NCBI RefSeq assembly: GCF_000763495.1
Contig: NZ_CP009576.1
Coordinates: forward strand, 878,001 to 942,000
Length of the DNA stretch: 64,000 bases
Reading direction: 5' to 3'
Source of the DNA: Listeria ivanovii subsp. londoniensis
GTDB lineage: Bacteria > Bacillota > Bacilli > Lactobacillales > Listeriaceae
Both the position numbers and the translations under genes were made by a program. This document shows, one piece after another, positions 25,287 through 34,715 of this stretch. How positions within the stretch are numbered: position 1 is the first letter of the stretch; each line of letters opens with the position of its first letter. The notes under the pieces are model-generated. The model was not told where the DNA came from. It did not search any database and saw only the letters and a program-made list of their open reading frames with translations.

Positions 25287-26177
25287 ATGGCACAAATTAG
25301 AAATAAATCTGTCCAAGTACATCAACAAAGAATGGCGTATCTTTTTATTGCTCTTCCTGTTTTATTATTAGCAATCTTTATGATTTTGCCCATAGGTATG
25401 GCGCTAGTAGTAAGTTTTACCGACTACGATATTATTAATACACCAAATTGGATTGGCTTTGATAACTATGTCAAGATGTTCCACGATCCATATTTCTTCA
25501 TTTCATTGAAAAATACAATCGTTTATACAGCATTATTTGTTCCGCTTGGGCTTGTAGCATCACTTGGAGCAGCTATTTTAATAAATATGAGTAAAAAAGG
25601 AGCAGGGTTATTTCGAACATTCTTTTATGTTCCAGTACTTTGTTCCACAGTTGCTACGGCGACAATTTGGTATTGGCTTTTAAATCCACAGTACGGTTTA
25701 ATTAATCGTGTGTTAGGATGGTTTGGGATAAATGGTCCCGCTTGGCTTTATGATTCTAATTGGGCAATGTTTGCAATTGTTGTGATGAGCGTCTGGATGA
25801 CTTTTGGAACAAATATGATGATTTTCATTGCAGGGCTTCAAGGAATTCCAGCCAATTTATATGAAGCTTCAAAAATCGAAGGCGCATCTAGATGGAAGAC
25901 ATTTCGCTATGTTACTTGGCCATCACTTTCAAGAACAACTTTTCTTGTGACAACAATGTTAATTATCAATGCATTTCAAGTATTTGACCAAGCGTATGTA
26001 TTAACGAAGGGCGGACCAGGGAACTCAACGATTACACTTGTTTATTATATCTACAATGAAGGCTTTGGTGGCTTGAAAATGGGTTACGCCTCCGCGATTT
26101 CTTTTGTATTATTTTTAATCATCTTAGTATTTTCGATTATTAATATGCGCATAAATAAAGAAGATAGGACAGTTTAA
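25287..26177 (+). CDS. Sugar ABC transporter permease (MalF-like)
   Basis: 296 residues with six TM helices and the EAA loop near the C-terminus (LYEASKIEGASRWKTFRYVTWPSL). ATG 25287 follows AAAGGAGG; a longer frame starting inside the GH125 gene is rejected. It pairs with the next permease and the downstream solute-binding lipoprotein. No ATPase gene is in the cluster, so energy is probably supplied by a shared MsmK-type ATPase elsewhere. Confidence 0.92.
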   Translation: MAQIRNKSVQVHQQRMAYLFIALPVLLLAIFMILPIGMALVVSFTDYDIINTPNWIGFDNYVKMFHDPYFFISLKNTIVYTALFVPLGLVASLGAAILINMSKKGAGLFRTFFYVPVLCSTVATATIWYWLLNPQYGLINRVLGWFGINGPAWLYDSNWAMFAIVVMSVWMTFGTNMMIFIAGLQGIPANLYEASKIEGASRWKTFRYVTWPSLSRTTFLVTTMLIINAFQVFDQAYVLTKGGPGNSTITLVYYIYNEGFGGLKMGYASAISFVLFLIILVFSIINMRINKEDRTV

Positions 26178-26188
26178 GGAGGCTTAAA

Positions 26189-27064
26189 ATGAACACCATA
26201 AAATTGAAAAAAATAAGTAAATCGGTACTTTGGTACATTGCTGTCATATTAATTAGCGTAATTACGGTATTTCCACTTATCTGGACTTTATCAACATCAT
26301 TTAAGCCAGCAAGTGAAATTTTGAGTAATAGTATGAATTTAATTCCAAAAATGTTTACTTGGGATAATTACAAAGATGTCTTTAGTACGACTCCATTTGC
26401 ACGCTATTTAGTAAACTCACTGATACTTGCAGTTGGTGGTGTATTAACAAATCTATTTTTCGGCTCACTTGCCGGATATGCCTTTGCTAAGTTGCCATTT
26501 AAAGGAAAAAAAGGATTGTTTATGACATTCCTAGGAAGTATGATGATTCCCGCAGTTGTAACAATGATTCCCTCTTTTCTAGTTTTAAAGAATTTTCCGC
26601 TGATGGGTGGAAATGATATTACTGGTCATGGTGGAATGGGTTTTATTAATACTTACTGGGCAATTCTAATTCCCGGAGCAGCTGGCGCGTTCTCAATTTT
26701 CTTTATGAAACAATTTTTTGAAACACTTCCAGATGAACTTTCAGAAGCAGCGCGAATTGATGGTTGCTCTGAATTTAAGATTTTCTGGAAAATTTATATG
26801 CCACTTGCAAAAACTGCCCTTGCTACACTTGGAATTATGACTTTTCAAGCAGGGTGGAATCAGTTTATGTGGCCATTGATTGTCCTCAACTCGCAGAAAA
26901 TGATGACCGTGCAAGTCGGACTCGCCTCCTTCCAGTATAATGAGAGCGCGAATTACGGGGCACTGATGGCGGGGACAATTATCTCCACAGTTCCAGTATT
27001 ATTTGTATTTATTTTTGCACAGAAATATTTTGTCGAAGGTATTGCCCATAACGGCGGTAAATAA
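26189..27064 (+). CDS. Sugar ABC transporter permease (MalG-like)
   Basis: 291 residues, six TM helices, EAA loop LPDELSEAARIDGCSEFKIFWKI (~180-202). It begins 11 bases after the first permease with an AAGGAGG site. It forms the channel for the imported alpha-mannoside together with that protein. Confidence 0.92.
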   Translation: MNTIKLKKISKSVLWYIAVILISVITVFPLIWTLSTSFKPASEILSNSMNLIPKMFTWDNYKDVFSTTPFARYLVNSLILAVGGVLTNLFFGSLAGYAFAKLPFKGKKGLFMTFLGSMMIPAVVTMIPSFLVLKNFPLMGGNDITGHGGMGFINTYWAILIPGAAGAFSIFFMKQFFETLPDELSEAARIDGCSEFKIFWKIYMPLAKTALATLGIMTFQAGWNQFMWPLIVLNSQKMMTVQVGLASFQYNESANYGALMAGTIISTVPVLFVFIFAQKYFVEGIAHNGGK

Positions 27065-27085
27065 ACGAAAAAAGGAGTGTATACA

Positions 27086-28342
27086 ATGAAGAAAGTACTT
27101 TTAGCAATTCTTGGCACAGTGTTATTACTTAGTTTGGCAGCTTGTGGTGGTGGCAAAGATACTAGTAGTAAAGAAAAAGATGGAAAAGAAGAAATTATTA
27201 TGTGGGGGTCATGGTCAGGGGATCAAATTAAACAATTAGATAAGCAAATTGCTAGTTATAATGAATCTCAAGACACTTATAAAGTAAAATATGTATTACA
27301 AGAAAATGTAGAAGAAAAACTGTTAACAGGAATTGCTGGTGGAGAACTTCCAGACCTAATTATGTGGGATCGTTATCAAACGGCACTTTATGCTCCAAAA
27401 GATGTGCTTGAACCTCTAGATAAGCTAGTTAAAGACGATAAAGTGGAACTAAGTGACTTCTATGAAGAATCCGTTAAAGAAATGACATACAACGATAAAT
27501 TATATGGTTTGCCACTTTTAAATGATAACCGTGTTTTATTTTACAACAAGAAATTACTTAAAGAAGCAGGCGTTGAACCACCAACAACTTGGGACGAGCT
27601 TGCTACTGCAGCTCAGAAAACCTCTAAATGGGACGGTAAAAAGATGACACAAGCAGGTATGTCATTACAAGATGTGGGCTTATTCAATCTTTACTTAATG
27701 CAAGCGGGTGGAGAGTTAGTAACTAGTGACAACAAAAAAACAGCTTTTAATTCAGAACAAGGGTTAGAAGTACTTAATTATTGGGATAAAATGCAAAATG
27801 ATTTAAAAGTGTATCAACGTGGTTTTGATGATGGAACAGATGCATTTGCTGCAGGAAAAGAAGCCATGACATTTAATGGACCATGGGCACTTGCTGATTA
27901 CAATAAAGTAGAAGATCTTGACTATGGTGTAGTAGAACCACCAACAGGACCAGATGGAGATAAAGGCGCAATCATGGGCGGATTTGGTTTAGTAATGCCA
28001 AAACAAGCAGAACATAAAGATGGCGCATGGGACTTTATGAAATGGTGGACAACAAAACCAGAAAATGGGGTAGAATTTGCTAAAATTAGCGGTTGGTTAC
28101 CAGCAAATAAAGTCGCTGCTGAAGATGCTTATTTCACAGATGATCCCAACTACTCTGTTTTTGTTAATACGATGAAATATGCGAAAATCCGTCCAACTGT
28201 AGCTGGTTACGCAGACGTTGAAGGATTAGCGATGAAACCACAATTCGAAAAATTCATGAACGGAAATATTAGTGCTGAAAAAGCTTTATCGCAATCGGAA
28301 AAAGAAGGTAATCAAATTTTAAAAGAAGAGAGAGATAAATAA
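27086..28342 (+). CDS. Sugar-binding lipoprotein of the mannan ABC importer
   Basis: 418 residues. A lipoprotein signal peptide ends in the lipobox LSLAAC (Cys ~20), then a Gly/Ser/Lys linker and a family 1 extracellular solute-binding fold (EEIIMWGSWSGD at the N-domain start, NGPWALADY in the hinge region). It captures the sugar outside the membrane and delivers it to the two permeases. ATG 27086, nine bases after GGAG, is preferred over an upstream GTG that overlaps the motif. GH125 and GH76 partners indicate an alpha-1,6-manno-oligosaccharide ligand (inference). Confidence 0.9.
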   Translation: MKKVLLAILGTVLLLSLAACGGGKDTSSKEKDGKEEIIMWGSWSGDQIKQLDKQIASYNESQDTYKVKYVLQENVEEKLLTGIAGGELPDLIMWDRYQTALYAPKDVLEPLDKLVKDDKVELSDFYEESVKEMTYNDKLYGLPLLNDNRVLFYNKKLLKEAGVEPPTTWDELATAAQKTSKWDGKKMTQAGMSLQDVGLFNLYLMQAGGELVTSDNKKTAFNSEQGLEVLNYWDKMQNDLKVYQRGFDDGTDAFAAGKEAMTFNGPWALADYNKVEDLDYGVVEPPTGPDGDKGAIMGGFGLVMPKQAEHKDGAWDFMKWWTTKPENGVEFAKISGWLPANKVAAEDAYFTDDPNYSVFVNTMKYAKIRPTVAGYADVEGLAMKPQFEKFMNGNISAEKALSQSEKEGNQILKEERDK

Positions 28343-29374
28343 TTGATGAAATGGTCAGATTATGCAACTTTAGGACAAAAAAGTTTAGAGAAATTTTATA
28401 AAGCTGATACAGAAGAGCAGTTTTTAAATAACTTTTATCCAATCAAAAATATTGAGGAAGATAATAAAGTTTTTAATTATTGGTGGCTAGCACATCTAGT
28501 AGAAGTAAGATTAGATGCTTACTTGCGGACAAATAAGCAAGCTGATTTAGAGGTAGCAGAATGGACATATGCTCATAATAAGAACCGTAATGGCGGAACA
28601 CTTATTCATGATTTCTATGATGATATGCTGTGGAATGCACTTGCAGCTTTCCGGTTATACAAAGTAACTGGTAAAGATATCTATTTGAGTGACGCAAAGT
28701 TAGTATGGCAAGATTTAGTTGATACTGGTTGGAATGATACGATGGGTGGAGGATTTGCTTGGCGCAGACCGCAAATGTATTATAAAAATACCCCAGTGAA
28801 TGCACCATTTATCATTTTATCATGCTGGCTTTATAATGAGCTAAGCGAACAAAAATACCTTGATTGGGCGCTTAAAACCTATGAATGGCAAACAAAAGTC
28901 CTTGTTCGTGCCGATGGGTTTGTAGAAGATGGGATTAACCGTTTAGAAGATGGCGCTATCGACATGGAATGGAAGTTTACCTATAATCAAGGTGTATACA
29001 TTGGTGCAAGTTTAGAGCTTTTCCGAATTACAAAAGAAAGTAAATACCTTGAAATGGCCAACAAAACAGCAGAGGTTTCATTGCAAGAGCTAACTGAAAA
29101 CGGTATTTTCAAAGAAGAAGGAAGTGGCGGGGACGAAGGACTTTTCAAAGGGATTTTTTATCGTTACTTTACTGATTTAATTGAAGAAACAAATAATCAA
29201 ACATTCCGGGATTTTGTTACAAGTAGTTGCCAAGTGTTAATTGACAATGCGATGGTTGACGGATACTTGCTAATGGGAATGAACTGGAAAGAAAAACCAA
29301 GTGGTCAAATTCCTTATTCAGCAGAGTTAAGTGGAATGATAGTACTTGAGATGGCAGCAAAACTAGAAAAATAA
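28343..29374 (+). CDS. GH76 family alpha-1,6-mannanase-like enzyme
   Basis: 343 residues with an (alpha/alpha)6 barrel pattern and the GH76 signature YDDMLW (consecutive catalytic Asp 93-94), GGGFAWRRPQ, APFIILSCWLY and FTYNQGVYIGA. GH76 enzymes cleave internal alpha-1,6-mannosidic bonds. Without a signal peptide it should be cytoplasmic and work with the GH125 exo-enzyme. It starts right after the lipoprotein stop at TTG 28343 or ATG 28346; the ribosome-binding site is weak. A branched terminator follows. Confidence 0.88.
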   Translation: MMKWSDYATLGQKSLEKFYKADTEEQFLNNFYPIKNIEEDNKVFNYWWLAHLVEVRLDAYLRTNKQADLEVAEWTYAHNKNRNGGTLIHDFYDDMLWNALAAFRLYKVTGKDIYLSDAKLVWQDLVDTGWNDTMGGGFAWRRPQMYYKNTPVNAPFIILSCWLYNELSEQKYLDWALKTYEWQTKVLVRADGFVEDGINRLEDGAIDMEWKFTYNQGVYIGASLELFRITKESKYLEMANKTAEVSLQELTENGIFKEEGSGGDEGLFKGIFYRYFTDLIEETNNQTFRDFVTSSCQVLIDNAMVDGYLLMGMNWKEKPSGQIPYSAELSGMIVLEMAAKLEK

Positions 29375-29384
29375 ATAAAAAATA

Positions 29385-29465
29385 CCTCCACTAGTGAATC
29401 GACCTCCAAAAGTTAGAATGCTTAATCTGACTTTTGGAGATTACGACAGTAGTGGAGGCTTTTTT
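29385..29465. terminator. Nested-hairpin terminator shared by the mannan operon and its convergent regulator
   Basis: Outer arms CCTCCACT (29385-29392) and AGTGGAGG (29451-29458) enclose an inner stem, CTCCAAAAGTTAGA (29404-29417) with TCTGACTTTTGGAG (29426-29439), and a T run follows on the + strand. The inner arms look like ends of IS3/IS150-type elements. Confidence 0.75.
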
Positions 29466-30576
29466 AATTTTTCTTATGTGCTTTGACAGAATCTCCCTCG
29501 ACAAGAAGTGGGGGTAACATTTCTTTTTTAAACGCGTCAGGTTGATTAATTTGTTTTAACAACATATCAACCGCCTTAACACCGATTTTATATTGTGCTT
29601 GTTTAATATGGGTAAAACGAAAAGCAGATGCATCAAAGAAATTATCTGGGTGATCAAAACAAACAACCGATAAATCTTCAGGGATGCGCTTATTCAGTTT
29701 AATACAAGCTTGCTTTATTAACAGCGCAATATTGTACTCTGTTGCAACCAGTGCGGTAATTTCTGGATGCGTTTCTAAAAACAGGGCAATTTTATTAATA
29801 TCCGTTTGAATTGAAACAGTTGAATTGGGCATTACTGACTCGATTTCGCGAAATACATAATCAGAATGAAATGCCGTATGGAATGAAGCATGTCCACGGA
29901 TAAAGCCATTCACACGACTATCCAGGGTTGAAACAGGACTTGTAGAAGTAATCATCCCAATATGTTTATGGCCCAGCTCAAATAACTTTTCGGTAATAAT
30001 CCTACCCGCTTCCGTATTATCGGAGCTAATTGATGAAATTGGTAAACCTTCCAATGTGCGGTCAATAACAACTAAGGGGAATTTTTGAGAAGCAAGTTCC
30101 AGCAAAGTTGGCGAAACAAATTTTGAACTAGCAGGTAAAATCAGTATACCAGCTACATTCATTTCAATAAATTCCTGTAAAATTTCTTCTTCACGTTCGG
30201 TATCCCCAAGTGATTTTTTAACAACAATATGTGCCTTCGAGTTACTATGCTCTAACATTCCCGAAAGTAAAATCGTGCCAAAAGTGTCATCGAAGTTAGT
30301 GATAATACAACCAAATAGAGGCTTATCAAACATTCTAGTTTCCAATTGTTCACTATTTGGAGATGCACTAATAACGAAAGTACCAACACGGGGACGTCTG
30401 GAAATATAACCATCTTTTTTTAATAGTTCCAGTGCCTTTTTTAGCGTAATACTACTCACATCAAATTGATCCATTAGTTCTTTTTCTGCTGGCAGTTTAT
30501 TTCCAACTGGGATTTCACTATCTTGAATAGCCAGTTTAAGTTGGTCATAGACTTGCTGATACAATAGTTTTTTCAT
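29464..30576 (-). CDS. GntR/LacI hybrid sugar-responsive regulator (AraR-like)
   Basis: 370 residues: an N-terminal GntR-type wHTH (~1-70: LYQQVYDQLKLAIQDSEI, LPAEKELMDQFDVSSITLKKALELL) joined to a LacI-type periplasmic-binding sensor (~85-365; GCIITNFDD, TALVATEYNIA, DLSVVCFDHPD). This AraR architecture is common for sugar-responsive repressors. Its convergent position next to the mannan operon suggests it senses a manno-oligosaccharide and represses that operon. Similar TTAAATAtat elements precede both this gene (30588-30597) and the operon, but they are AT-rich and weak evidence. Confidence 0.88.
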   Translation of the reverse strand: MKKLLYQQVYDQLKLAIQDSEIPVGNKLPAEKELMDQFDVSSITLKKALELLKKDGYISRRPRVGTFVISASPNSEQLETRMFDKPLFGCIITNFDDTFGTILLSGMLEHSNSKAHIVVKKSLGDTEREEEILQEFIEMNVAGILILPASSKFVSPTLLELASQKFPLVVIDRTLEGLPISSISSDNTEAGRIITEKLFELGHKHIGMITSTSPVSTLDSRVNGFIRGHASFHTAFHSDYVFREIESVMPNSTVSIQTDINKIALFLETHPEITALVATEYNIALLIKQACIKLNKRIPEDLSVVCFDHPDNFFDASAFRFTHIKQAQYKIGVKAVDMLLKQINQPDAFKKEMLPPLLVEGDSVKAHKKN

Positions 30577-30735
30577 TTACTCACCCATTAAATATATTTT
30601 ATAATATTAATTATATTTATTTTCGACGCCAAAGTAAACTAATTACAATAAAAAAGTGAAAATTCATTTACAAACTTTAATAAATGGATGACTCATGTTA
30701 AACTTAAAGCTAGGAAAAAAGGAAAAGGTGTAGAA

Positions 30736-31488
30736 ATGGCCATCAAAAAATTAAATGATTTTTATTTTAAAAAATTAGGAAACTGGAATTTAATACATAG
30801 CTTTATGAAGGGGTTTTGGAGAACATTTTTTTTGCTAGTATTACTTTTAATCATTGGTGACATTGTTGTTATCGAGCTGATGGATTCTCGTTTTTTTATT
30901 CCAGCAATTTTACTAAGTTTATTATGTATTCCGCTCTTTTACTATATCTTGATTTATACACGCGCGAAGAAATTCATTTGTGTGCGTTATCAATTAAGAA
31001 ATTTCTCGGAATTTACAATGATGCGACGTTATCTATTATTTGCTTATTTAGAAAAAAGTGGTTTTAGTACGAGAGATGACTTGGAAAAACTACTTCGCTT
31101 TATTCATTCGGAAATGGCAGAAGAAAAGAAAAATGATAAACCACTTAATTCAGTGGTAGGCGTTTTTGTTGCAGTTTTTCTCGCTATTCTGGGTGGCTCA
31201 TTTCTATTTTTAGTAGAGAATGTGGTAGAACGACTCATTGCTGCAGTGCTAATCATTGTACTCGCGATTATTCTTTATGCGGTTGGAACTTTTATGATGC
31301 GAGTAGTTCGTTCGAAACCAGAAATAAATAAAAGAAAAGAGCACGAGCTAACAAAAGAAATTATTGCCATTCAAACAGCTATGCTAGTTAGTGAGAATAC
31401 CAGTTATCACCCATTTTTGGCAATGGAAAGGAAAGTGAGTGAAAACGATTTTTTAAAAGAGATTATTACATCTAGATCCTTTTTGTAG
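30736..31488 (+). CDS. Four-TM membrane protein of unknown function
   Basis: 250 residues from ATG 30736, preceded by AAAAGGTG. An in-frame ATG 48 bases upstream has no ribosome-binding site and lies before a TGTTAAACT extended -10-like element, so it is rejected. Two paired TM hairpins lie at ~30-72 and ~140-185, separated by a charged cytoplasmic domain (NFSEFTMMRRYLLFAYLEKS) and ending in a charged tail. No family is recognised. It is followed closely by a GntR regulator gene, possibly in the same transcript. Confidence 0.7.
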   Translation: MAIKKLNDFYFKKLGNWNLIHSFMKGFWRTFFLLVLLLIIGDIVVIELMDSRFFIPAILLSLLCIPLFYYILIYTRAKKFICVRYQLRNFSEFTMMRRYLLFAYLEKSGFSTRDDLEKLLRFIHSEMAEEKKNDKPLNSVVGVFVAVFLAILGGSFLFLVENVVERLIAAVLIIVLAIILYAVGTFMMRVVRSKPEINKRKEHELTKEIIAIQTAMLVSENTSYHPFLAMERKVSENDFLKEIITSRSFL

Positions 31489-31509
31489 ACATATTTAGGA
31501 GGCATCATC

Positions 31510-32160
31510 ATGACAACCAAACGCAAAGAGACGAGAGAAAGTGTTTGTTATCGGGAAATCAAAAAGAAGATTCGTAACGGGGAACTAAAGCCAGGTGATC
31601 GTTTAATTGAGAATACACTTTCACAGCAATTAGATATTAGTCGTACGCCGATTCGTAAAGCTATTGGTATGTTAGCAGCAGATGGTTATGTGGAATATAA
31701 TGACTTTCGAGGTGCGTTTGTTAGAGACAGTATTATCAATAAGGAACGTTACTTTGAGATGACGGAAATTCTAGGGTTGTTTTTGAAACAAGCCATCCAT
31801 AAAATCCGCACAAAGAAAATCAGTTATAACAAGTTAAAAGTAACTGGTAAGTTAGCAGAAATAAAACATCAAGAAGAACAAAGCGACCCAACAGTATATT
31901 TTGATTATGAAAAATGGTTTGTACAAGATTTACTTACCTATTTGAAAAATAATTACTATTTAAAAATAAGCGAAGACTTTTTCAGCAATATTAAAGAGTT
32001 TGGTGATGAGGAAGTTATCAAAATCGCCCAAAATGCTTCGGTTAAAACAATCGATAATATTCAAAATTTCATTGATGCGCTTGATGTGCATGATTATGAC
32101 AGATGTTTAAAGATTATTGATGATGTGATTGACGCGCATGTTTTAGTCGCGTATCGGTAA
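31510..32160 (+). CDS. GntR-family transcriptional regulator
   Basis: 216 residues. The N-terminal wHTH is typical (ESVCYREIKKKIRNGELKPGDRL, LSQQLDISRTPIRKAIGMLAADG, ~10-70). The helical C-terminal domain resembles FadR-type effector domains in size, but lacks the obvious metal-binding His pattern of FCD proteins. The ATG follows AGGAGG by eight bases, 22 bases after the membrane protein. Target and ligand are unknown. Confidence 0.85.
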   Translation: MTTKRKETRESVCYREIKKKIRNGELKPGDRLIENTLSQQLDISRTPIRKAIGMLAADGYVEYNDFRGAFVRDSIINKERYFEMTEILGLFLKQAIHKIRTKKISYNKLKVTGKLAEIKHQEEQSDPTVYFDYEKWFVQDLLTYLKNNYYLKISEDFFSNIKEFGDEEVIKIAQNASVKTIDNIQNFIDALDVHDYDRCLKIIDDVIDAHVLVAYR

Positions 32161-32207
32161 AAATGAGCATCACCTTCCTGTAAACTGAAGGTGATGCTCA
32201 TTTTTAT
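32161..32207. terminator. Bidirectional terminator between GntR and quinone oxidoreductase genes
   Basis: AAATGAGCATCACCTTC (32161-32177) pairs perfectly with GAAGGTGATGCTCATTT (32187-32203), with A and T runs on both sides. Confidence 0.92.
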
Positions 32208-33196
32208 TATTTAATTCTCACTAAGTATCTTCCAGTAACCCCGCCATTCATTACTTGATGAAGCGCAGTTGGTAATTTGGAAAACGGAATTTCCGTTGCC
32301 AACTCATCCAAATTGGCTAATTTGAAGTCAGTTGCAAGTCGGTTCCAAATTCGCTCGCGTTTTGGCATCGGACAAAGCACTGAATCTATACCAAAAAGTT
32401 GAATGCCACGTAAGATAAATGGAAAGACCGTTGTATCTATTTTCCCACCGGCAGACATTCCACAAGTTGTCACCGCGCCACCGTACCGAACAGCTGTTAA
32501 TAAATAAGCAAGTGGTTTTCCGCCGACACAATCAATCGCACCTGCAAACAGTTGTTTATCTAGCGCACGAATTTTTTCTGGTTGAAATGCTTCTCTGGAA
32601 ACAACTTCAGAAACGCCCAATTTTTGTAAAAATTCTTTCGCGTCTGCTTTATTGGAAGAAGCTACAACTTGATAGTTTCTTTTAGTCAAGATGGCTGCAG
32701 ATAGACTCCCTACACCTCCAGCGGCACCACTTACAGCAATTTTTCCGGCGTCTGGTGTCACTCCGCTAAATTCAAGTGCATCTACAGAGAGCGCTGCTGT
32801 GAAGCCTGCTGTACCAAGTATCATTGCTTCTTTGAGAGATAAACCAGCTGGTAAAGGTACAATCCATTCAGCAGGGACGCGAATATACTCGCTATAGCCA
32901 CCAAAGTAACTAACACCAAAATCATAACTAGTTACGATAACTTTATCGCCTGATTGAAAGCGCTCAGACTTTGATTCGACAACCACACCACTTGCATCGA
33001 TACCAGGAATAAAAGGATACTTACTAACAATTTTGCCATCGGGAAGCACTGCTAACCCATCTTTGTAATTAATACCGGAGTAATGTACTTCAATAATCAC
33101 ATCGTTCTCTGGTAATGTATCTATGTTAGTTTCTCTAAAGTGAAGCGAGGTATTTTCTTGTTCTTTTTCAATAAAAAGCGCTTGAAATGATTTCAT
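32207..33196 (-). CDS. YhdH/YhfP-type quinone oxidoreductase (MDR superfamily)
   Basis: 329 residues, zinc-free medium-chain reductase: the GroES-like N-domain has YSGINYKDGLAV (~40-51) and PGIDASGVV, and the Rossmann part has VSGAAGGVGSLSAAIL (~154-169, NADPH-binding AAGGVG). YhdH/AcuI members reduce acryloyl-CoA or quinone-like enones with NADPH. GGAGG precedes the ATG by nine bases. It is monocistronic and convergent with the GntR gene. Confidence 0.88.
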   Translation of the reverse strand: MKSFQALFIEKEQENTSLHFRETNIDTLPENDVIIEVHYSGINYKDGLAVLPDGKIVSKYPFIPGIDASGVVVESKSERFQSGDKVIVTSYDFGVSYFGGYSEYIRVPAEWIVPLPAGLSLKEAMILGTAGFTAALSVDALEFSGVTPDAGKIAVSGAAGGVGSLSAAILTKRNYQVVASSNKADAKEFLQKLGVSEVVSREAFQPEKIRALDKQLFAGAIDCVGGKPLAYLLTAVRYGGAVTTCGMSAGGKIDTTVFPFILRGIQLFGIDSVLCPMPKRERIWNRLATDFKLANLDELATEIPFSKLPTALHQVMNGGVTGRYLVRIK

Positions 33197-33373
33197 CTAT
33201 AAATTCCTCCACAATTCTATTTTGTGTTCTTCTTCACTTTACGACTTTTTTCCATTTTTTTCAAGGCTGTCACTGGTACTAATCCCTGTTTCAAGGTAAA
33301 CTGTAATAGAGAAGATATCTAACTATGTGTGTAATTTGATAAGCAGATTTTTTTGCAAGAGAGGGTGAGCGCG

Positions 33374-34303
33374 ATGGGGAAAGCATTATTGATTGTGAAT
33401 CCATCATCAGGTAAAGAAAAAGGAAAAGTATACCAAGGAAAAGCAGAAGAAATACTAAAAAAACGCTATGAAGAAGTAGAAGTTCGCCTAACAGAAAAAG
33501 CGGGCGATGCGACGGAATTTGCTTCCTGGGCTTCTGAGCAGGGATTTGAAGCAGTTATCGCCATGGGAGGAGACGGTACATTAAATGAAACGATTAATGG
33601 CCTTGCTACCCACGAAAATCGTCCTGACTTTGGGTTTGTACCACTAGGAACAGTAAATGATTTAGCTCGTTCTGTCGGTATTCCGCTAAAACCCGAAAAA
33701 GCAATTCAAGCGTTAGAACATGCGGAAGCGGTGCCAATGGATATTGGCCGCATCGACGACCAATATTTTATGAACGTATTAGCAATTGGAATGATTGCAC
33801 AAGCAGTCGACCAAGTTAGTGTCGAACAAAAAACCAAATTTGGTTCAGTTGCTTACTTTTTAGAAGGTTTAAAGGCATTTAACCGTAATGAGTTACTGAA
33901 TTTTAAACTAGAGTATGATGATAAAGTTTGGGAGGGGGAAGCAGCTCTCGTTGTTGCTGGATTAACAAAGTCTGTTGGTGGGATTGAATCATGGGCGCCA
34001 GATGCAAAAATCGATGACGGCTATCTGCACATCGTTATTTTAACTAAACTCGGACTACTTGATGCTGCTAATATGATTCCACAACTAATTCGTGGTAACT
34101 TAAAAAATAGCGGCGGGGTAGTTTATATTAAAACGAAGAAATTAACGATCGATGCGAGTGGGGAAGATTTGAGTATTAATGTCGACGGCGATCCAGGTCC
34201 AGGTGTTCCAGCAGAAATTGAAGTGCTCGGAAGCCATTTGAATATTCTTGCTCCAAAAGAAAGCGGCAAGAAGCGCTTTGGCCCATTTGTACTAAAGAAA
34301 TAG
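33374..34303 (+). CDS. Diacylglycerol/sphingolipid kinase-type lipid kinase (YegS/DagK)
   Basis: 309 residues with the catalytic DAGK domain: IVNPSSGKEKG (~6-16), AMGGDGTLNETINGL (~64-78, nucleotide-binding GGDGT) and FVPLGTVNDLARSVGIP. It phosphorylates diacylglycerol or a related lipid for phospholipid recycling. ATG 33374 is chosen over TTG 33353 because GAGGG sits eight bases before it. Which of the Listeria DagK-like paralogues this is cannot be decided, so no symbol is given. A small PH-like protein gene follows. Confidence 0.87.
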   Translation: MGKALLIVNPSSGKEKGKVYQGKAEEILKKRYEEVEVRLTEKAGDATEFASWASEQGFEAVIAMGGDGTLNETINGLATHENRPDFGFVPLGTVNDLARSVGIPLKPEKAIQALEHAEAVPMDIGRIDDQYFMNVLAIGMIAQAVDQVSVEQKTKFGSVAYFLEGLKAFNRNELLNFKLEYDDKVWEGEAALVVAGLTKSVGGIESWAPDAKIDDGYLHIVILTKLGLLDAANMIPQLIRGNLKNSGGVVYIKTKKLTIDASGEDLSINVDGDPGPGVPAEIEVLGSHLNILAPKESGKKRFGPFVLKK

Positions 34304-34342
34304 GTTATAATAAATATAGAAGACAAGGAGATGATTCGCTTT

Positions 34343-34675
34343 ATGGAAGAGGAATTAGAGGTCATTCATAAAGGTCTTGCCAATGCGAAAAATGGTTTTA
34401 AGGCAGTCCCAGGGAAACTATATTTAACAAAAACTTATATCGTACACAAGCCAAACGATTACTTTGATGAAGAAATCAATATCCCATTAGATAGAGTAGC
34501 GAAAATTCGCGGCGTTCGAACTAAAATACTAGGAAAACCTCTTCTAGCGAATATTCTAGAAATTGATATGGTATCAGGTGTTAAATACCAATTTGTAGTC
34601 AATAAACAGAAGAAATGGCTTGAAGCAGTGGGAACTGTTCTAGAAAGTCGCGGCGAAACCGAAAAATTAGCATAG
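34343..34675 (+). CDS. Small PH/GRAM-like domain protein
   Basis: 110 residues with the beta-rich pattern GFKAVPGKLYLTKTYIVHKP, NIPLDRVAKIRGVRT and EIDMVSGVKYQFVV, as in GRAM- or bacterial PH-like domains that bind lipids or membranes. ATG 34343 lies 12 bases after AAGGAG; the ATG at 34331 abuts the motif and is unlikely. Location behind a lipid kinase fits a lipid-associated role, by inference. Confidence 0.7.
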   Translation: MEEELEVIHKGLANAKNGFKAVPGKLYLTKTYIVHKPNDYFDEEINIPLDRVAKIRGVRTKILGKPLLANILEIDMVSGVKYQFVVNKQKKWLEAVGTVLESRGETEKLA

Positions 34676-34715
34676 AAAGAAGCTGGCGCAACTAGTGTCC
34701 AGCTTTCTTTTTTTA
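34676..34715. terminator. Terminator between the PH-like and ROK kinase genes
   Basis: AAAGAAGCTGG (34676-34686) pairs with CCAGCTTTCTT (34699-34709) with one bulge/mismatch, then a T run. Confidence 0.75.

Noticed and set aside
23895..30620. Shared TTAAATA-type dyads at the mannan operon and at its regulator as operators
   Set aside because: Too AT-rich to separate from background in this genome; kept only as a remark, not a finding.
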